The translations under genes and the position numbers were made by a program. From Opitutales bacterium UBA2995 (GTDB taxonomy: Bacteria; Verrucomicrobiota; Verrucomicrobiia; Opitutales; UBA2995): DNA of 46,353 bases. The notes under the pieces are model-generated. The model saw only the letters and a list, made by a program, of their open reading frames with translations, was not told the origin of the DNA and searched no databases. Below are positions 16,166 to 24,163 of this stretch, piece after piece; positions within the stretch are counted from its first letter, which is position 1, and the number at the start of each line of letters is the position of its first letter. The DNA lies in contig DDZZ01000028.1 in NCBI GenBank assembly GCA_002346535.1, forward strand, positions 1 to 46,353, read 5' to 3'.

Positions 16166-16197
16166 AAAAAAGCTCCGAAATCATTCGGAGCCTTTTT
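16166..16197. terminator. Bidirectional rho-independent terminator
   Basis: Stem GCTCCGAA (16172-16179) and TTCGGAGC (16184-16191) with loop ATCA, preceded by a run of A and followed by five T. It can end the ymdB transcript on the plus strand and the Pmp3 transcript on the minus strand, which converge here. Confidence 0.88.
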
Positions 16198-16202
16198 GAA
16201 AT

Positions 16203-16361
16203 TTATTTTTGTGTTACTCGCCAAATGGCAAAGACCATTCCTGGGAAGAAAAACAACAATGTCAGGATCAATGAAATCCAAAAATCTTTGTTCAGGCCTT
16301 CTTTCAGAAAGACTCCCAGTGGTGGAATCAGAATGGCACAAATAAGATGTAAATTGTTCAT
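16203..16361 (-). CDS. Pmp3/YqaE (UPF0057) family small membrane protein
   Basis: A 52-residue protein from ATG 16361. It has the two-helix plan of the family: LICAILIPPLGVFLKEGL forms helix one and its turn, then FWISLILTLLFFFPGMVFAI forms helix two. The PPLGVFLKEG motif and the P-G in the second helix are the family hallmarks. Members are inner-membrane proteins linked to salt, cold or membrane-potential stress. It is short enough to be missed by length filters. No strong ribosome-binding site is seen. Confidence 0.85.
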   Translation of the reverse strand: MNNLHLICAILIPPLGVFLKEGLNKDFWISLILTLLFFFPGMVFAIWRVTQK

Positions 16362-16387
16362 AAAGTGTTTTTCGGGTTAGAAACTTG

Positions 16388-16619
16388 CTATCGTTGCAAT
16401 GCTCTTGCCACTTTTTTAGCCATTTCAGCGGCTTTCTTTTCAGCTTCAGTCTTTCTTGGCCTCTGCTTCCATATTGGCAGCATTGTTGTCGCCTTCATTT
16501 GCAGCCTGATTCACAGCTTGTTAAACTGTCTGGGCTTCTGAACCTCCAGATCCACCACATCTGAGGAGGAGCATAGAGGCTAGGACCAATGCTACTAACA
16601 AGAGTGATAGATTTTTCAT
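16388..16619 (-). pseudogene. Small lipoprotein gene broken by one stop and one frameshift
   Basis: From ATG 16619 the frame gives a lipoprotein-like start (MKNLSLLLVALVLASMLLLR then C-G-G) and stops at TAA 16523-16521 after 32 codons. The same frame continues with QAVNQAANEGDNNAANMEAE, hits a TGA, and a shift by one base restores KTEAEKKAAEMAKKVARALQ to TAG at 16388. The pieces together form one lipoprotein with an Ala/Lys/Glu-rich helix, about 75 residues. No family is recognised. Two independent lesions argue for a dead gene; the 32-residue leader alone could still be made. The interval 16620-16763 shows nothing else. Confidence 0.6.
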
Positions 16620-16763
16620 TAAATTTAAGCTAATGGTTGTGAGTATAATCCAGGTCAGATCTTTCCAGAAACTGCAATTCCTGGCGGTCGTTCCAGTGTG
16701 TATTAAACCTATTTCAGGGTTCTCCCCGTAGCCCGGGTATGGAAATACCTGCTGCTCTGGGGT

Positions 16764-17759
16764 TTACCCAATTCTTGATGCTGATTCGAAATTTTCCGCT
16801 TCCAGATAGACACCGATGTTGCGGTATTTTTGGTAGCGGTTCTCCAAAAGAGTATCAGTATCTTGGCCCTTCAAATCCTGCAAATTTCTTAAAATAGCGT
16901 CTCTTAAATTTTCGACGCTTTTTTCAGGATCCCGGTGCGTTCCACCCAAGGGTTCTTCAACGATTTCATCGGCTACGCCAAATTTAATGAGTTCCTGGGC
17001 ATCCAGTTTCATAGCCTCAGCGGCGTCTTTTGCGTGGGTCCGGTCCTTCCAGAGGATGGCCGCACAGCCTTCAGGAGAGATCGTTGCGTAGTAGGAGTTT
17101 TCAAAAACCAGTACTTTATCCGCTACTCCTATACCCAAAGCTCCGCCAGATCCTCCTTCTCCAATGACAGCGGCAATGATGGGTACTTCCAATCGGCTCA
17201 TTTGGCGGATGTTTACAGCGATCGCTTCGGCTACGTGCCTTTCTTCGGATCCTATTCCAGGTGCTGCACCTGCCGTGTCAATGAGACAGAGTATCGGAAT
17301 CCCGAATTTCTCCGCCATTTCCATACAGCGCAATGCTTTGCGGTATCCTTCGGGATGAGGCATACCGAAATTGCGAAGTATCTTATGCTTCGTCTTACGA
17401 CCTTTTTGTTGAGCAATGACCGTAACCGGGTGGCCTTCCAGCCTTCCTGTTCCACATATCATCGCAGGATCATCCCTAAACCGCCGGTCGCCGTGAAGTT
17501 CCTGAAAGTTGTTTATGAGACTTCGGATATAATCGAGCGAATAGAGGCGCTTGGGGTGGCGGGCGATCTGGACTTTTTGCCAGGGGGTCAGGTTTTTGTA
17601 TATCGTGCGCTTTGTGGCCTCGATTTTTTCGAGTATGGAATCGATCTCACTTTGGACATCCACTCGGTTTTCTCGGGAAACCGTTTCGAGGGCACGAAGT
17701 TGTTTTTCTAGGTCTCGTAGAGGTTTTTCGAAGTCGAGAATGAATTCAAATTGTTCCAT
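16764..17759 (-). CDS. accA: Acetyl-CoA carboxylase carboxyltransferase subunit alpha
   Basis: 331 residues from the ATG at 17759. The frame is open 22 codons further, but the family starts at the coiled segment that begins LDFEKPLRDLEKQL. AccA with AccD transfers carboxyl from biotin-BCCP to acetyl-CoA, the first step of fatty acid synthesis. Seen: TPWQKVQIARHPKRLYSLDY, LHGDRRFRDDPAMICG, the crotonase-like GRKTKHKILRNFGMPHPEGY, and the GEGGSGGALGIG oxyanion region. The accD partner is not in the window. About 160 bases separate it from the TPR gene upstream. Confidence 0.95.
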   Translation of the reverse strand: MEQFEFILDFEKPLRDLEKQLRALETVSRENRVDVQSEIDSILEKIEATKRTIYKNLTPWQKVQIARHPKRLYSLDYIRSLINNFQELHGDRRFRDDPAMICGTGRLEGHPVTVIAQQKGRKTKHKILRNFGMPHPEGYRKALRCMEMAEKFGIPILCLIDTAGAAPGIGSEERHVAEAIAVNIRQMSRLEVPIIAAVIGEGGSGGALGIGVADKVLVFENSYYATISPEGCAAILWKDRTHAKDAAEAMKLDAQELIKFGVADEIVEEPLGGTHRDPEKSVENLRDAILRNLQDLKGQDTDTLLENRYQKYRNIGVYLEAENFESASRIG

Positions 17760-17919
17760 AGCGGGCGCGATTTTTAGGATTGGCCTTTTGCTGTCAATGG
17801 CTGAAATCAGGTCCAATCTGACCAAGAATCGTTAAAAGCAGGTGTGGGCATTTTGACGGTAAAATAGCCAATGGGTTCAAAATTTTGCGAGAAATTTGCT
17901 TAAATGTGAGGTAAATGCC

Positions 17920-18264
17920 TCAAGTTGGATCTTCTTTGAGTTCTTCCTTCCAATTGATCATTCGTACCTGGGCGGCGAAGTGCTCGGCCTTTTCCTTGTC
18001 CCCTTTTTCTACCCAAATCCTGCTTAAAGTGGTGTTAATGTGGAGCTCCTCGGAATTCAATGCATGCGCTTTTTCCGCTGATTCCAGCGCCTCATCAATC
18101 GCTTTTTCGCTTAAATATACCTCTGCCATGGCCAACCAGGCATCAAAACATTGAGGTTCCAGTTCCACCGCTCTATTCAATTTTTTTAAGGCCCCTTCGT
18201 TGTCACCAAGCGTGAAATCGAGCGTTCCTTCGTCAACCAGATCTTGAATGGACGGGTCTTCCAT
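17920..18264 (-). CDS. Small tetratricopeptide-repeat protein
   Basis: 114 residues from ATG 18264 (a TTG at 18279 is also open). The chain is two to three TPR units: a first from about residue 5 (EGTLDFTLGDNEGALKKLNR), a second AVELEPQCFDAWLAMAEVYL, a third ALNSEELHINTTLSRIWVEK. No signal peptide or other domain. TPR units bind proteins; no partner can be named. It is the last gene downstream of the DUF1573-rhodanese-MauE run, after a broken gene. Confidence 0.8.
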   Translation of the reverse strand: MEDPSIQDLVDEGTLDFTLGDNEGALKKLNRAVELEPQCFDAWLAMAEVYLSEKAIDEALESAEKAHALNSEELHINTTLSRIWVEKGDKEKAEHFAAQVRMINWKEELKEDPT

Positions 18265-18305
18265 AAAAATGGGATTCAATCAGGCCACGTCTTTTGATCA
18301 AGCTC

Positions 18306-18730
18306 CTAAAACGAAACCAACCGGTTCAGTTCTGCGATATCGGGGGCCACCAGCATATAATGTTTGTTATTATCGTTCCAGTAAGCTGAGGGACTGAAGG
18401 GTTTTCGTTCAAAACCGACTTCTCCGGTGCAGGCATTTCCGGGGAATCTTCCGACGCGACTGCAAACAAATGCGATTTATTATCTTTTCCAAAACAGATC
18501 ACATTCACCGGTTTATCTTTAAATCTCAGGGTCATGCAGCCCGCGGCAGGCGACTCTTAGATCGTTGTTGGCAGATCCGCGGGGGAGGGCGGTTGACTTT
18601 CATTCAGGAAATTTACCAATTCTGTCCATTCAGATGCGTAGTTGCTGAATTTGTTTCCCGATTTCAGGCTCTGATTGGCCCAGGCTTCAAACGCTTCGAC
18701 CTTTTACTGAAAATTGAGATTCTTGCCCAT
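18306..18730 (-). pseudogene. Disrupted gene, unknown; resembles anti-sigma-type C-terminal domains
   Basis: From ATG 18730 one frame reads MGKNLNFQ, a TAA at 18706-18704, then a long protein-like stretch (KVEAFEAWANQSLKSGNKFS, FLNESQPPSPADLPTTI), another TAA at 18559-18557, then ESPAAGCMTLRFKDKPVNV and CFGKDNKSHLFAVASED. Near 18410 it needs a frameshift to continue as FERKPFSPSAYWNDNNKHY and VAPDIAELNRLVSF to TAG at 18306. The P-A-G-C and phi-CF...HLF pattern recalls cytosolic proteins found next to ECF sigma factors in Verrucomicrobiota, but no sigma gene is near. Two stops and a shift make function unlikely. Confidence 0.55.
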
Positions 18731-18750
18731 AGCTCAGGCTGTTTTTGAGG

Positions 18751-19206
18751 CTAAATCTGTTTAACTTTCCGGCTCTGTCGAATCCAAAGTGTCCATGCGA
18801 AGAGGAGTAAAACTAGATCCCGACTGATGAGCCATATATAATTGGTTTGATTTTCTTCGTAGGCACCGCCCAAACAGCCGCAAATTACGTCGAGTCCTCG
18901 TATATAACCCTGGAATAAGGATACTATGAATACAATCAACAAGCCACACAAAATCAGAAGGCTTCCACGGTAGCATTTTTTCAGAAGCACACCCAGTCCT
19001 GCAAAAATTTCCATCCAGGGTAAAATTAATGCCAGCAGAAAACTGGCTGTGTATGGAACTAGTTGGTACGTTTCAATGGCTGTGGTGAGCGACTTCGGAT
19101 CGATAAGTTTAAGTACTCCTGCAATCAGGAAAAACAAAGCCAGAATAAGCCGTAGTATGAGCTCAAACCAAAAACCTATTTCACTTTTTTCAGCCAAGTT
19201 TGCCAC
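18751..19206 (-). CDS. MauE/DoxX-like membrane protein
   Basis: 151 residues with four hydrophobic segments (from about 14, 46, 76 and 126). The pattern of helix one ending in AGVLKLIDP and the later GLDVICGCLG loop with two Cys match the MauE domain, a DoxX/VKOR-like membrane family thought to act in thiol redox or disulfide formation. The frame starts with GTG at 19206, 31 bases inside the rhodanese gene. An AAGGAGG lies directly before this GTG and 9 bases before a TTG three codons later, so the TTG at 19197 may be the true start. Encoded between rhodanese and a broken gene. Confidence 0.8.
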   Translation of the reverse strand: MANLAEKSEIGFWFELILRLILALFFLIAGVLKLIDPKSLTTAIETYQLVPYTASFLLALILPWMEIFAGLGVLLKKCYRGSLLILCGLLIVFIVSLFQGYIRGLDVICGCLGGAYEENQTNYIWLISRDLVLLLFAWTLWIRQSRKVKQI

Positions 19207-19598
19207 CCTCCTTTCAGAACAAATATTTCCTCAATGCCCAGGTCTTCCTTCAAGTGATCGGCAACGGATTTACTTGCCGCACAGGTTCGGCTATCACAAT
19301 AAACCACCAAGGCACTTAAGCCGTCCCAAACCTGGATAAAGGCCTCGAAGTGTTCGTCCCAATTGTCTTCATTTAGTAACAGCGCGCCCGGAATGTGGTC
19401 TTCAAGATAGGCTGATTCACCGCGAGCGTCCAACCACAGAATGTTTTCCAAAGCCAGCGCTCCTTCAAGGTCGATCTCGTCTTCTTCCAAGGTCATGGGA
19501 TTCCAAGGTGGGAGGTTCGGATGGCCGAGCCACGTGCCTCCCATCCCCAGAATGCTGAGAAGCAATATTAGCAAGGCCTGTCTAAGTGACTCCTTCAA
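19176..19598 (-). CDS. Rhodanese-like domain protein, membrane anchored
   Basis: 140 residues. Residues 5-24 form an N-terminal hydrophobic anchor or signal; the rhodanese domain follows (NILWLDARGESAYLEDHIPG, then the active loop VVYCDSRTCAASKSVA, then FVLKGGWQTW). The loop Cys is present, so sulfur transfer or thiol chemistry outside the membrane is plausible. It begins 14 bases after the DUF1573 gene and overlaps the MauE gene, so the three are one operon. The physiological substrate is unknown. Confidence 0.85.
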   Translation of the reverse strand: MKESLRQALLILLLSILGMGGTWLGHPNLPPWNPMTLEEDEIDLEGALALENILWLDARGESAYLEDHIPGALLLNEDNWDEHFEAFIQVWDGLSALVVYCDSRTCAASKSVADHLKEDLGIEEIFVLKGGWQTWLKKVK

Positions 19599-19612
19599 CT
19601 GCGATAGACGCT

Positions 19613-20281
19613 TTAACGCACAATTGCGTAAACCTTTGCGGTACCTTTAAGGGGATCGGAATAACTGGTTTTTACGATGAAAGTTCCGCGAATAATTCCG
19701 TTCTTATCCGGCAAGTTTTCCGGTTTGATTGCCACAGCAAATTTCTTTCCCGGTTCAAGAACTCTGACCTCGTGAGAAAAAGCGTCGCTTGAGGAGACAA
19801 TCTCCGCAATCCCCAGCGCTCCTTCCATATGACTTTCTATCGTTACTTCCTTGGAAGCAAATTCATTTTCCGTATTACGGTTCCACATCACAACGCTCGG
19901 ACTGACGGACATGACGGTCGGGATATCAATTTCCAGGGTTAAAAAGATGCGTTCGTTTTCTGCCTGATTTGTTTCAACCCGAATTGTTTTTCTCTGTTTC
20001 CCCTCTCTACCTCCATAGTCAAAGGTGGCTGAGATCTCGCCGGATTCGCCGGGAGCGAATACTCGCTTGCTTGGAAGTGCAGTGGTACACCCGCAGCTGG
20101 AGCTCACGTCCAAAATTTCAATTGAAGTATCACCCTTATTGGTGAAAGGGAATGTGGCGGTATATTCGGTTTCGTCCAGCGTGGCCGAATAAACAATTTT
20201 GTCGTTTTCAAAATTCAACGTGGCCGAAATTAATAAAGGGGTGAGCAAGGCTACCGTCAGTGAAAGAAATACAGATTTCAT
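19613..20281 (-). CDS. DUF1573 family exported protein
   Basis: 222 residues from the ATG at 20281 (an upstream extension to 20365 is open but precedes the signal peptide). A signal peptide of about 20 residues is followed by an immunoglobulin-like DUF1573 domain with the family motif SSSCGCTTALPSKRVFAPGE and GEISATFDYGGREGKQ. A second beta-rich half follows, with a repeat-like IRGTFIVKTSYSDPLKGTAK. Members are extracytoplasmic and often sit next to rhodanese and MauE genes, as here. First gene of the operon. Confidence 0.85.
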   Translation of the reverse strand: MKSVFLSLTVALLTPLLISATLNFENDKIVYSATLDETEYTATFPFTNKGDTSIEILDVSSSCGCTTALPSKRVFAPGESGEISATFDYGGREGKQRKTIRVETNQAENERIFLTLEIDIPTVMSVSPSVVMWNRNTENEFASKEVTIESHMEGALGIAEIVSSSDAFSHEVRVLEPGKKFAVAIKPENLPDKNGIIRGTFIVKTSYSDPLKGTAKVYAIVR

Positions 20282-20411
20282 CGTTCGGTGATTTTTGGGG
20301 CTATCAAAAACACTTGGAGTTTTATTAACCAGACTAAAATTTTTCGCTTCGAGGATTAAAGTCAAATCCTATGGATCTATATTGGAGGAGCAGGTTCCCA
20401 AATCTATTTCC

Positions 20412-22370
20412 TTAGTCTTCGGAATATTGGCCCTTCAGGCTTTCTACGATACTTGGGTCCGCTAAGGTTGTCACATTTCCCAATGCGCGCCCTTCCGCGA
20501 TATCCCGGAGTAGTCTACGCATGATTTTTCCGCTTCGTGTCTTTGGCAGGTCGAGGGTAAAAATGATTTTTTCCGGTTTGGCGAACTTCCCAATTTTTTT
20601 GGCTACGAGCTCATCGAGTTCGGTTTTCAATTCATCAGTTCCTTCGATGTCTTCCCGCAGGGTGACAAAAGAGGCAAGTCCTTGACCTTTTATTTCGTGC
20701 TTGATGCCTACCACTGCCGACTCTGCGACTGTCGGATGCTCTACGTATACTGATTCAAGTTCAGCAGTGCCAATCCGATGTCCGGATACATTCACCACAT
20801 CGTCTACCCGGCCAAGGACCCAAAAGTAGCCGTCGTCGTCGATTTTGGCACCATCGCCTGGGAAGTAGTATTTGCCATCCCAGTTACACCAGTAGGTTTC
20901 TTTGAAACGTTCCGGGTCTCCATAGACCCCTCTTGTTATTGAGGGCCAGGGCTTACGAATAGCTAACAATCCCGCCTGTTTCTCTTCACCGTCTTCATTA
21001 ATAACCGCCGCATCCACTCCAAAAAAGGGCAGGGTGGCGCTGCCTGGTTTTGTCGGAGTAACTCCGGGAAGAGGGGTAAGCATGATTCCACCGGTTTCTG
21101 TTTGCCACCACGTGTCTACGATGGGGCATTGCTCGGCCCCGATTACTTTGTGATACCACATCCAGGCTTCGGGATTGATGGGTTCTCCCACAGTCCCAAG
21201 AAGCCTGAGCGAACTCAGATCATGACGTTCAGGCCATTGGTCCCCCCATTTCATAAAGGCTCGGATTGCAGTTGGAGCGGTATAAAAAATTGTGGCGCCA
21301 TATTTTTCTACAATTTCCCAAAACCGGCCATTGTCGGGATAGTTGGGCGCGCCTTCGTACATGACGCATGAGGCTGCATTGGCCAGTGGACCATATGCCA
21401 AATAACTGTGGCCGGTGATCCAGCCAATATCGGCCGTGCAGAAGTAGACATCCTCTGGTTTAAGGTCGAACACGTATTTCGCAGTCAGGTAGGTGTAGAC
21501 CATGTAACCGCCCTGCGTATGCATGATCCCTTTTGGCTTTCCGGTCGTGCCAGAGGTATAAAGCAGGAACAGCATGTCTTCGCTGTCTAACTTCTCTACT
21601 GGACAATTTTGCGATTGGTCCTTGACCAGATTGTGGTACCACAAGTCGCGACCTTCTTGTATGTCGCAATCGAAAACGTTCGAATTTTCACGTTTCACAA
21701 CGACGACCTTCTCAATGCAATCTACACCTTCAATGGCCTCGTCGACCATTGACTTCAGATGTAATGGGTTTCCGCGTCTCCAGGATCCATCTCCTGTAAT
21801 TACAAATTTGGCATCCATGTCCAGGATCCGGTCTTTAATGGAATCAGCAGAAAACCCTGCAAAAACAACCGAATGAACTGCCCCGATTCTCGCACAAGTC
21901 AGCAAGGCCATCGCCAACTCGGGAACCATCGGTAGATAGATAGCTACTCGATCGCCTTTCTTTACGCCGATGCTCTTAAGCCCATTGGCAAATTTACAAA
22001 CTTCTCGGTGAAGATCGAAATAAGTCAGAACCCTACTGTCCCCAGGTTCACCTTCCCAGATCAATGCAGCCTTGTTCCGATTGGGTCCATCCAAGTGGCG
22101 GTCAACGCAATTATAACATAGGTTTGTTTTTCCACCGGTAAACCATTTGAAGAAGGGTTTTTCCGAATTGTCCATTACCTGGTCCCATTTTTTGAACCAG
22201 TGAAGCTCGCTGGCGACCTCTCCCCAAAATGTATCGGGATCATCAATACTCTTTTGGTAAAGCGCTTGATACGCTTCCCTGCCGCTTATGTGGGCCTGGT
22301 CCTGAAATTCCTGAGATGGCGGGAAGGCCCTGTTTTCGTGAAGGACGACATCGATATCTTGGGTATCCAT
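20412..22370 (-). CDS. acs: Acetyl-CoA synthetase (AMP-forming)
   Basis: 652 residues from ATG 22370, the usual length; a longer frame to 22442 is open but the family does not need it. Activates acetate to acetyl-CoA through acetyl-AMP. Seen: TGGKTNLCYNCVDRHL near the N-terminus, the P-loop YTSGTTGKPKGIMHTQGGY, DTWWQTETGG, and the C-terminal lysine motif PKTRSGKIMRRLLR, whose lysine is the known acetylation site. No acetyltransferase or deacetylase is adjacent, though an HDAC-family protein is encoded at 41.9 kb. Appears to be a single-gene unit. Confidence 0.96.
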   Translation of the reverse strand: MDTQDIDVVLHENRAFPPSQEFQDQAHISGREAYQALYQKSIDDPDTFWGEVASELHWFKKWDQVMDNSEKPFFKWFTGGKTNLCYNCVDRHLDGPNRNKAALIWEGEPGDSRVLTYFDLHREVCKFANGLKSIGVKKGDRVAIYLPMVPELAMALLTCARIGAVHSVVFAGFSADSIKDRILDMDAKFVITGDGSWRRGNPLHLKSMVDEAIEGVDCIEKVVVVKRENSNVFDCDIQEGRDLWYHNLVKDQSQNCPVEKLDSEDMLFLLYTSGTTGKPKGIMHTQGGYMVYTYLTAKYVFDLKPEDVYFCTADIGWITGHSYLAYGPLANAASCVMYEGAPNYPDNGRFWEIVEKYGATIFYTAPTAIRAFMKWGDQWPERHDLSSLRLLGTVGEPINPEAWMWYHKVIGAEQCPIVDTWWQTETGGIMLTPLPGVTPTKPGSATLPFFGVDAAVINEDGEEKQAGLLAIRKPWPSITRGVYGDPERFKETYWCNWDGKYYFPGDGAKIDDDGYFWVLGRVDDVVNVSGHRIGTAELESVYVEHPTVAESAVVGIKHEIKGQGLASFVTLREDIEGTDELKTELDELVAKKIGKFAKPEKIIFTLDLPKTRSGKIMRRLLRDIAEGRALGNVTTLADPSIVESLKGQYSED

Positions 22371-22550
22371 AAATATAGGTACAAGTGGTTCCGATAAACT
22401 GAGTGCTGGTAGTAGAAGGTCGAACCCTCCTTGGCGGGTCAATAGGAATTAAACGAGCCGTTTGGAAAAGCTTTGGATCATAATTACAGTTACTGAAATA
22501 GAGGTTATGCCAAGCCGTAGTCTTTGAGTGGTTTTTCAGAGTCGGATGTT

Positions 22551-22580
22551 GTCCGTCTTCGCCGTGCCAGGCTTATGGCG
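22551..22580 (-). repeat. REP-like palindromic core, copy 1
   Basis: On the minus strand it reads CGCCATAAGCCTGG, CACGG, CGAAGACGGAC. The second copy near hisF (33906-33930, plus strand) reads CGCCATAGCCC, TTGG, CGAAGGCGGA. Both have CGCC/GGCG arms around a variable loop, then CGAAGnCGGA. Located just downstream of tRNA-Thr. Confidence 0.5.
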
Positions 22581-22603
22581 TGACAGCCTTCAATTTACAC
22601 CGC

Positions 22604-22618
22604 GCTCCAAGCGAAGGT

Positions 22619-22624
<6 letters not shown>
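22604..22624 (-). other. Hairpin overlapping the 3' end of tRNA-Thr
   Basis: GCTCCAA and TTGGAGC pair perfectly around a 7-base loop. One arm is the last base of the tRNA acceptor stem, the discriminator and the CCA end plus one base; the other is in the trailer. In the precursor it competes with or caps the mature 3' end. No T-run follows, so it is not an ordinary terminator. Confidence 0.5.
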
Positions 22625-22694
<70 letters not shown>

Positions 22695-22818
22695 AAAACC
22701 AAGAGGCATCAAACTGATCCAAAAAGCGGGTTTGTAAAGGTTATTGACTTCACCGCATTCCCGACTCGGCAGTTTCAGGTTGATTCGACCAAATGACCTC
22801 GCAAGGCTTCACGATCTT

Positions 22819-23226
22819 ATGAGTAAGGAACTGGAAGAAGGCAGCGAGTTCATGCTCGATTTTACCAAACTAAAAAAAGTTGTTTCAGGTGAAGCTGACG
22901 TAGTCCCGGCAGTCGCACAGGAAATTGAGACAGGGGAAGTCCTGATTATTGGATACGTCAATGAGTTAGCTCTCAAAACTGCGATGGAGGAAGGGTTGGC
23001 CACTTTCTGGAGCACCTCTCGCAATGAGCTTTGGATTAAGGGAAAAACCTCGGGTGATTTTCTCGAGCTCGTGGAAACTCGTGTTAACTGTGAGCAGAAT
23101 TCGATTCTTTACCGCGTTCGACTGAAGGGTGAGGGTTCCTGTCATACTAAAGATTCTGAAGATAAGTACCGATTTGGTTGTTACTACCGGCGATTACTTC
23201 CGGATGGCTCTCTTGAGTTCGTTTGA
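22819..23226 (+). CDS. hisI: Phosphoribosyl-AMP cyclohydrolase, variant
   Basis: 135 residues from ATG 22819; the frame is open to a TTG at 22744 and another ATG lies at 22852. HisI opens the adenine ring of phosphoribosyl-AMP in histidine synthesis. Recognisable: TFWSTSRNELWIKGKTSGDF (family: SR..LW.KGETSG), the CHTKD Cys and, near the end, CYYRR. The canonical metal motif D-C-D-x-D is replaced by N-C-E-Q-N in RVNCEQNSILYRV. I recall this variant from Verrucomicrobiota homologues, but the loss of Asp ligands should be tested. The presence of hisF at 33 kb supports a working pathway. Confidence 0.8.
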   Translation: MSKELEEGSEFMLDFTKLKKVVSGEADVVPAVAQEIETGEVLIIGYVNELALKTAMEEGLATFWSTSRNELWIKGKTSGDFLELVETRVNCEQNSILYRVRLKGEGSCHTKDSEDKYRFGCYYRRLLPDGSLEFV

Positions 23227-23245
23227 AAAAGTGCCCTTCGATCAA

Positions 23246-23857
23246 TCAGGAGAATACGTTAATCAGCAGATTGAATCGTTTATCAACTGAAAGGGTTGCC
23301 AGGGCTTTTTGTTTCAAGGCATAATTTTGCACGATTGAAAAGGCCACAAGGTCCACGAAATCTTCCGGCTCTTCCAGGCTTTCAACTAACTGGAGCAGTT
23401 CCTCTGGAATTTGTGGATCTTTAGTGGAGTGCTTTTTAATTAGAGAGAATAGTTCCTTTCTCTTTTCGAACAAAACGGCTTCGTCTGCATCCTTTTCGGA
23501 ATTCAAAGGCGTTATCGCTGCTTCTCGGTAAGACTTGTCTTCGTATAACTCGTCCAGGTGGACGCGGTTTAAGCCCTGCAGAATGAGTTGGGAAGTACCG
23601 TCTTCCTGTGTTCGACAACCTCGAATGATTCCTACGGTTGCGATCTCGTAGGCAGGCTCAGTTCCCAGGCTTTGACCCAATTTCGAATTGTCGACCCCGG
23701 CAACCGCAAACATACGATCGCCACTCAGGCTGGTTTTCAGCATATCCCGGTACCGTGATTCGAAGATGTACAGCGGAAGCATGACTTTGGGAAAGAAGGC
23801 GACCTCCGGTAGAGTCATTACCGGGACTCGCGAGGGCAGTTCTATCTCCAAGTTCAT
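23246..23857 (-). CDS. LON N-terminal-domain protein
   Basis: 203 residues containing only the substrate-binding (LON_substr_bdg) domain, without ATPase or protease. Visible: VPVMTLPEVAFFPKVMLPLY followed by IFESRYRDML near the N-terminus, then VGIIRGCRTQEDGTSQLILQ, and a helical C-terminal half. Such stand-alone proteins are widespread and of uncertain role, perhaps peptide or substrate binding. It is 9 bases downstream of the Cdd1 gene and converges with hisI. Confidence 0.88.
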   Translation of the reverse strand: MNLEIELPSRVPVMTLPEVAFFPKVMLPLYIFESRYRDMLKTSLSGDRMFAVAGVDNSKLGQSLGTEPAYEIATVGIIRGCRTQEDGTSQLILQGLNRVHLDELYEDKSYREAAITPLNSEKDADEAVLFEKRKELFSLIKKHSTKDPQIPEELLQLVESLEEPEDFVDLVAFSIVQNYALKQKALATLSVDKRFNLLINVFS

Positions 23858-23866
23858 ACTGGGAGT

Positions 23867-24163
23867 TTAAGCATGGCTTGTCTCTTTCCAAGCCCAAGGG
23901 TGTAATTTTGTGGGATCCAAGTTGTTTTTGTTTTCCGCGAAATACACTGCCATGCGGATCGACCAAATCCTTTTGGGGTCGGTCCTTGGTTTTGTTTTTT
24001 TGATTTTCTCAAAAAGCGATTCCGGGCTTCGGCCTTCCAACTCAAAGACATCACGAATGCCGATATCGAGCAGGTCTCTGGCGGACGCTATGTCCATTTT
24101 GGGGATTTGCATGAGCCGGGAATTCAGGGCCTCGTAATCGACTTTTTTCTTTTTTCTCTCCAT
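23867..24163 (-). CDS. Cdd1-like helix-hairpin-helix protein
   Basis: 98 residues. The N-terminal half is a helix-hairpin-helix unit (LMQIPKMDIASARDLLDIGI, then DVFELEGRSPESLFEKI); the C-terminal half has RIWSIRMAVYFAE and ends LHPWAWKE, the pattern of the pathogenicity-locus Cdd1 family. HhH units usually bind DNA without sequence specificity; the function here is unknown. It is cotranscribed with the LON-domain gene, nine bases downstream, and divergent from groES. Confidence 0.8.
   Translation of the reverse strand: MERKKKKVDYEALNSRLMQIPKMDIASARDLLDIGIRDVFELEGRSPESLFEKIKKTKPRTDPKRIWSIRMAVYFAENKNNLDPTKLHPWAWKETSHA

Noticed and set aside
16135..16341. 68-codon minus-strand frame over the terminator
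   Set aside because: It crosses the strong hairpin terminator and overlaps the recognisable Pmp3 gene in another frame.
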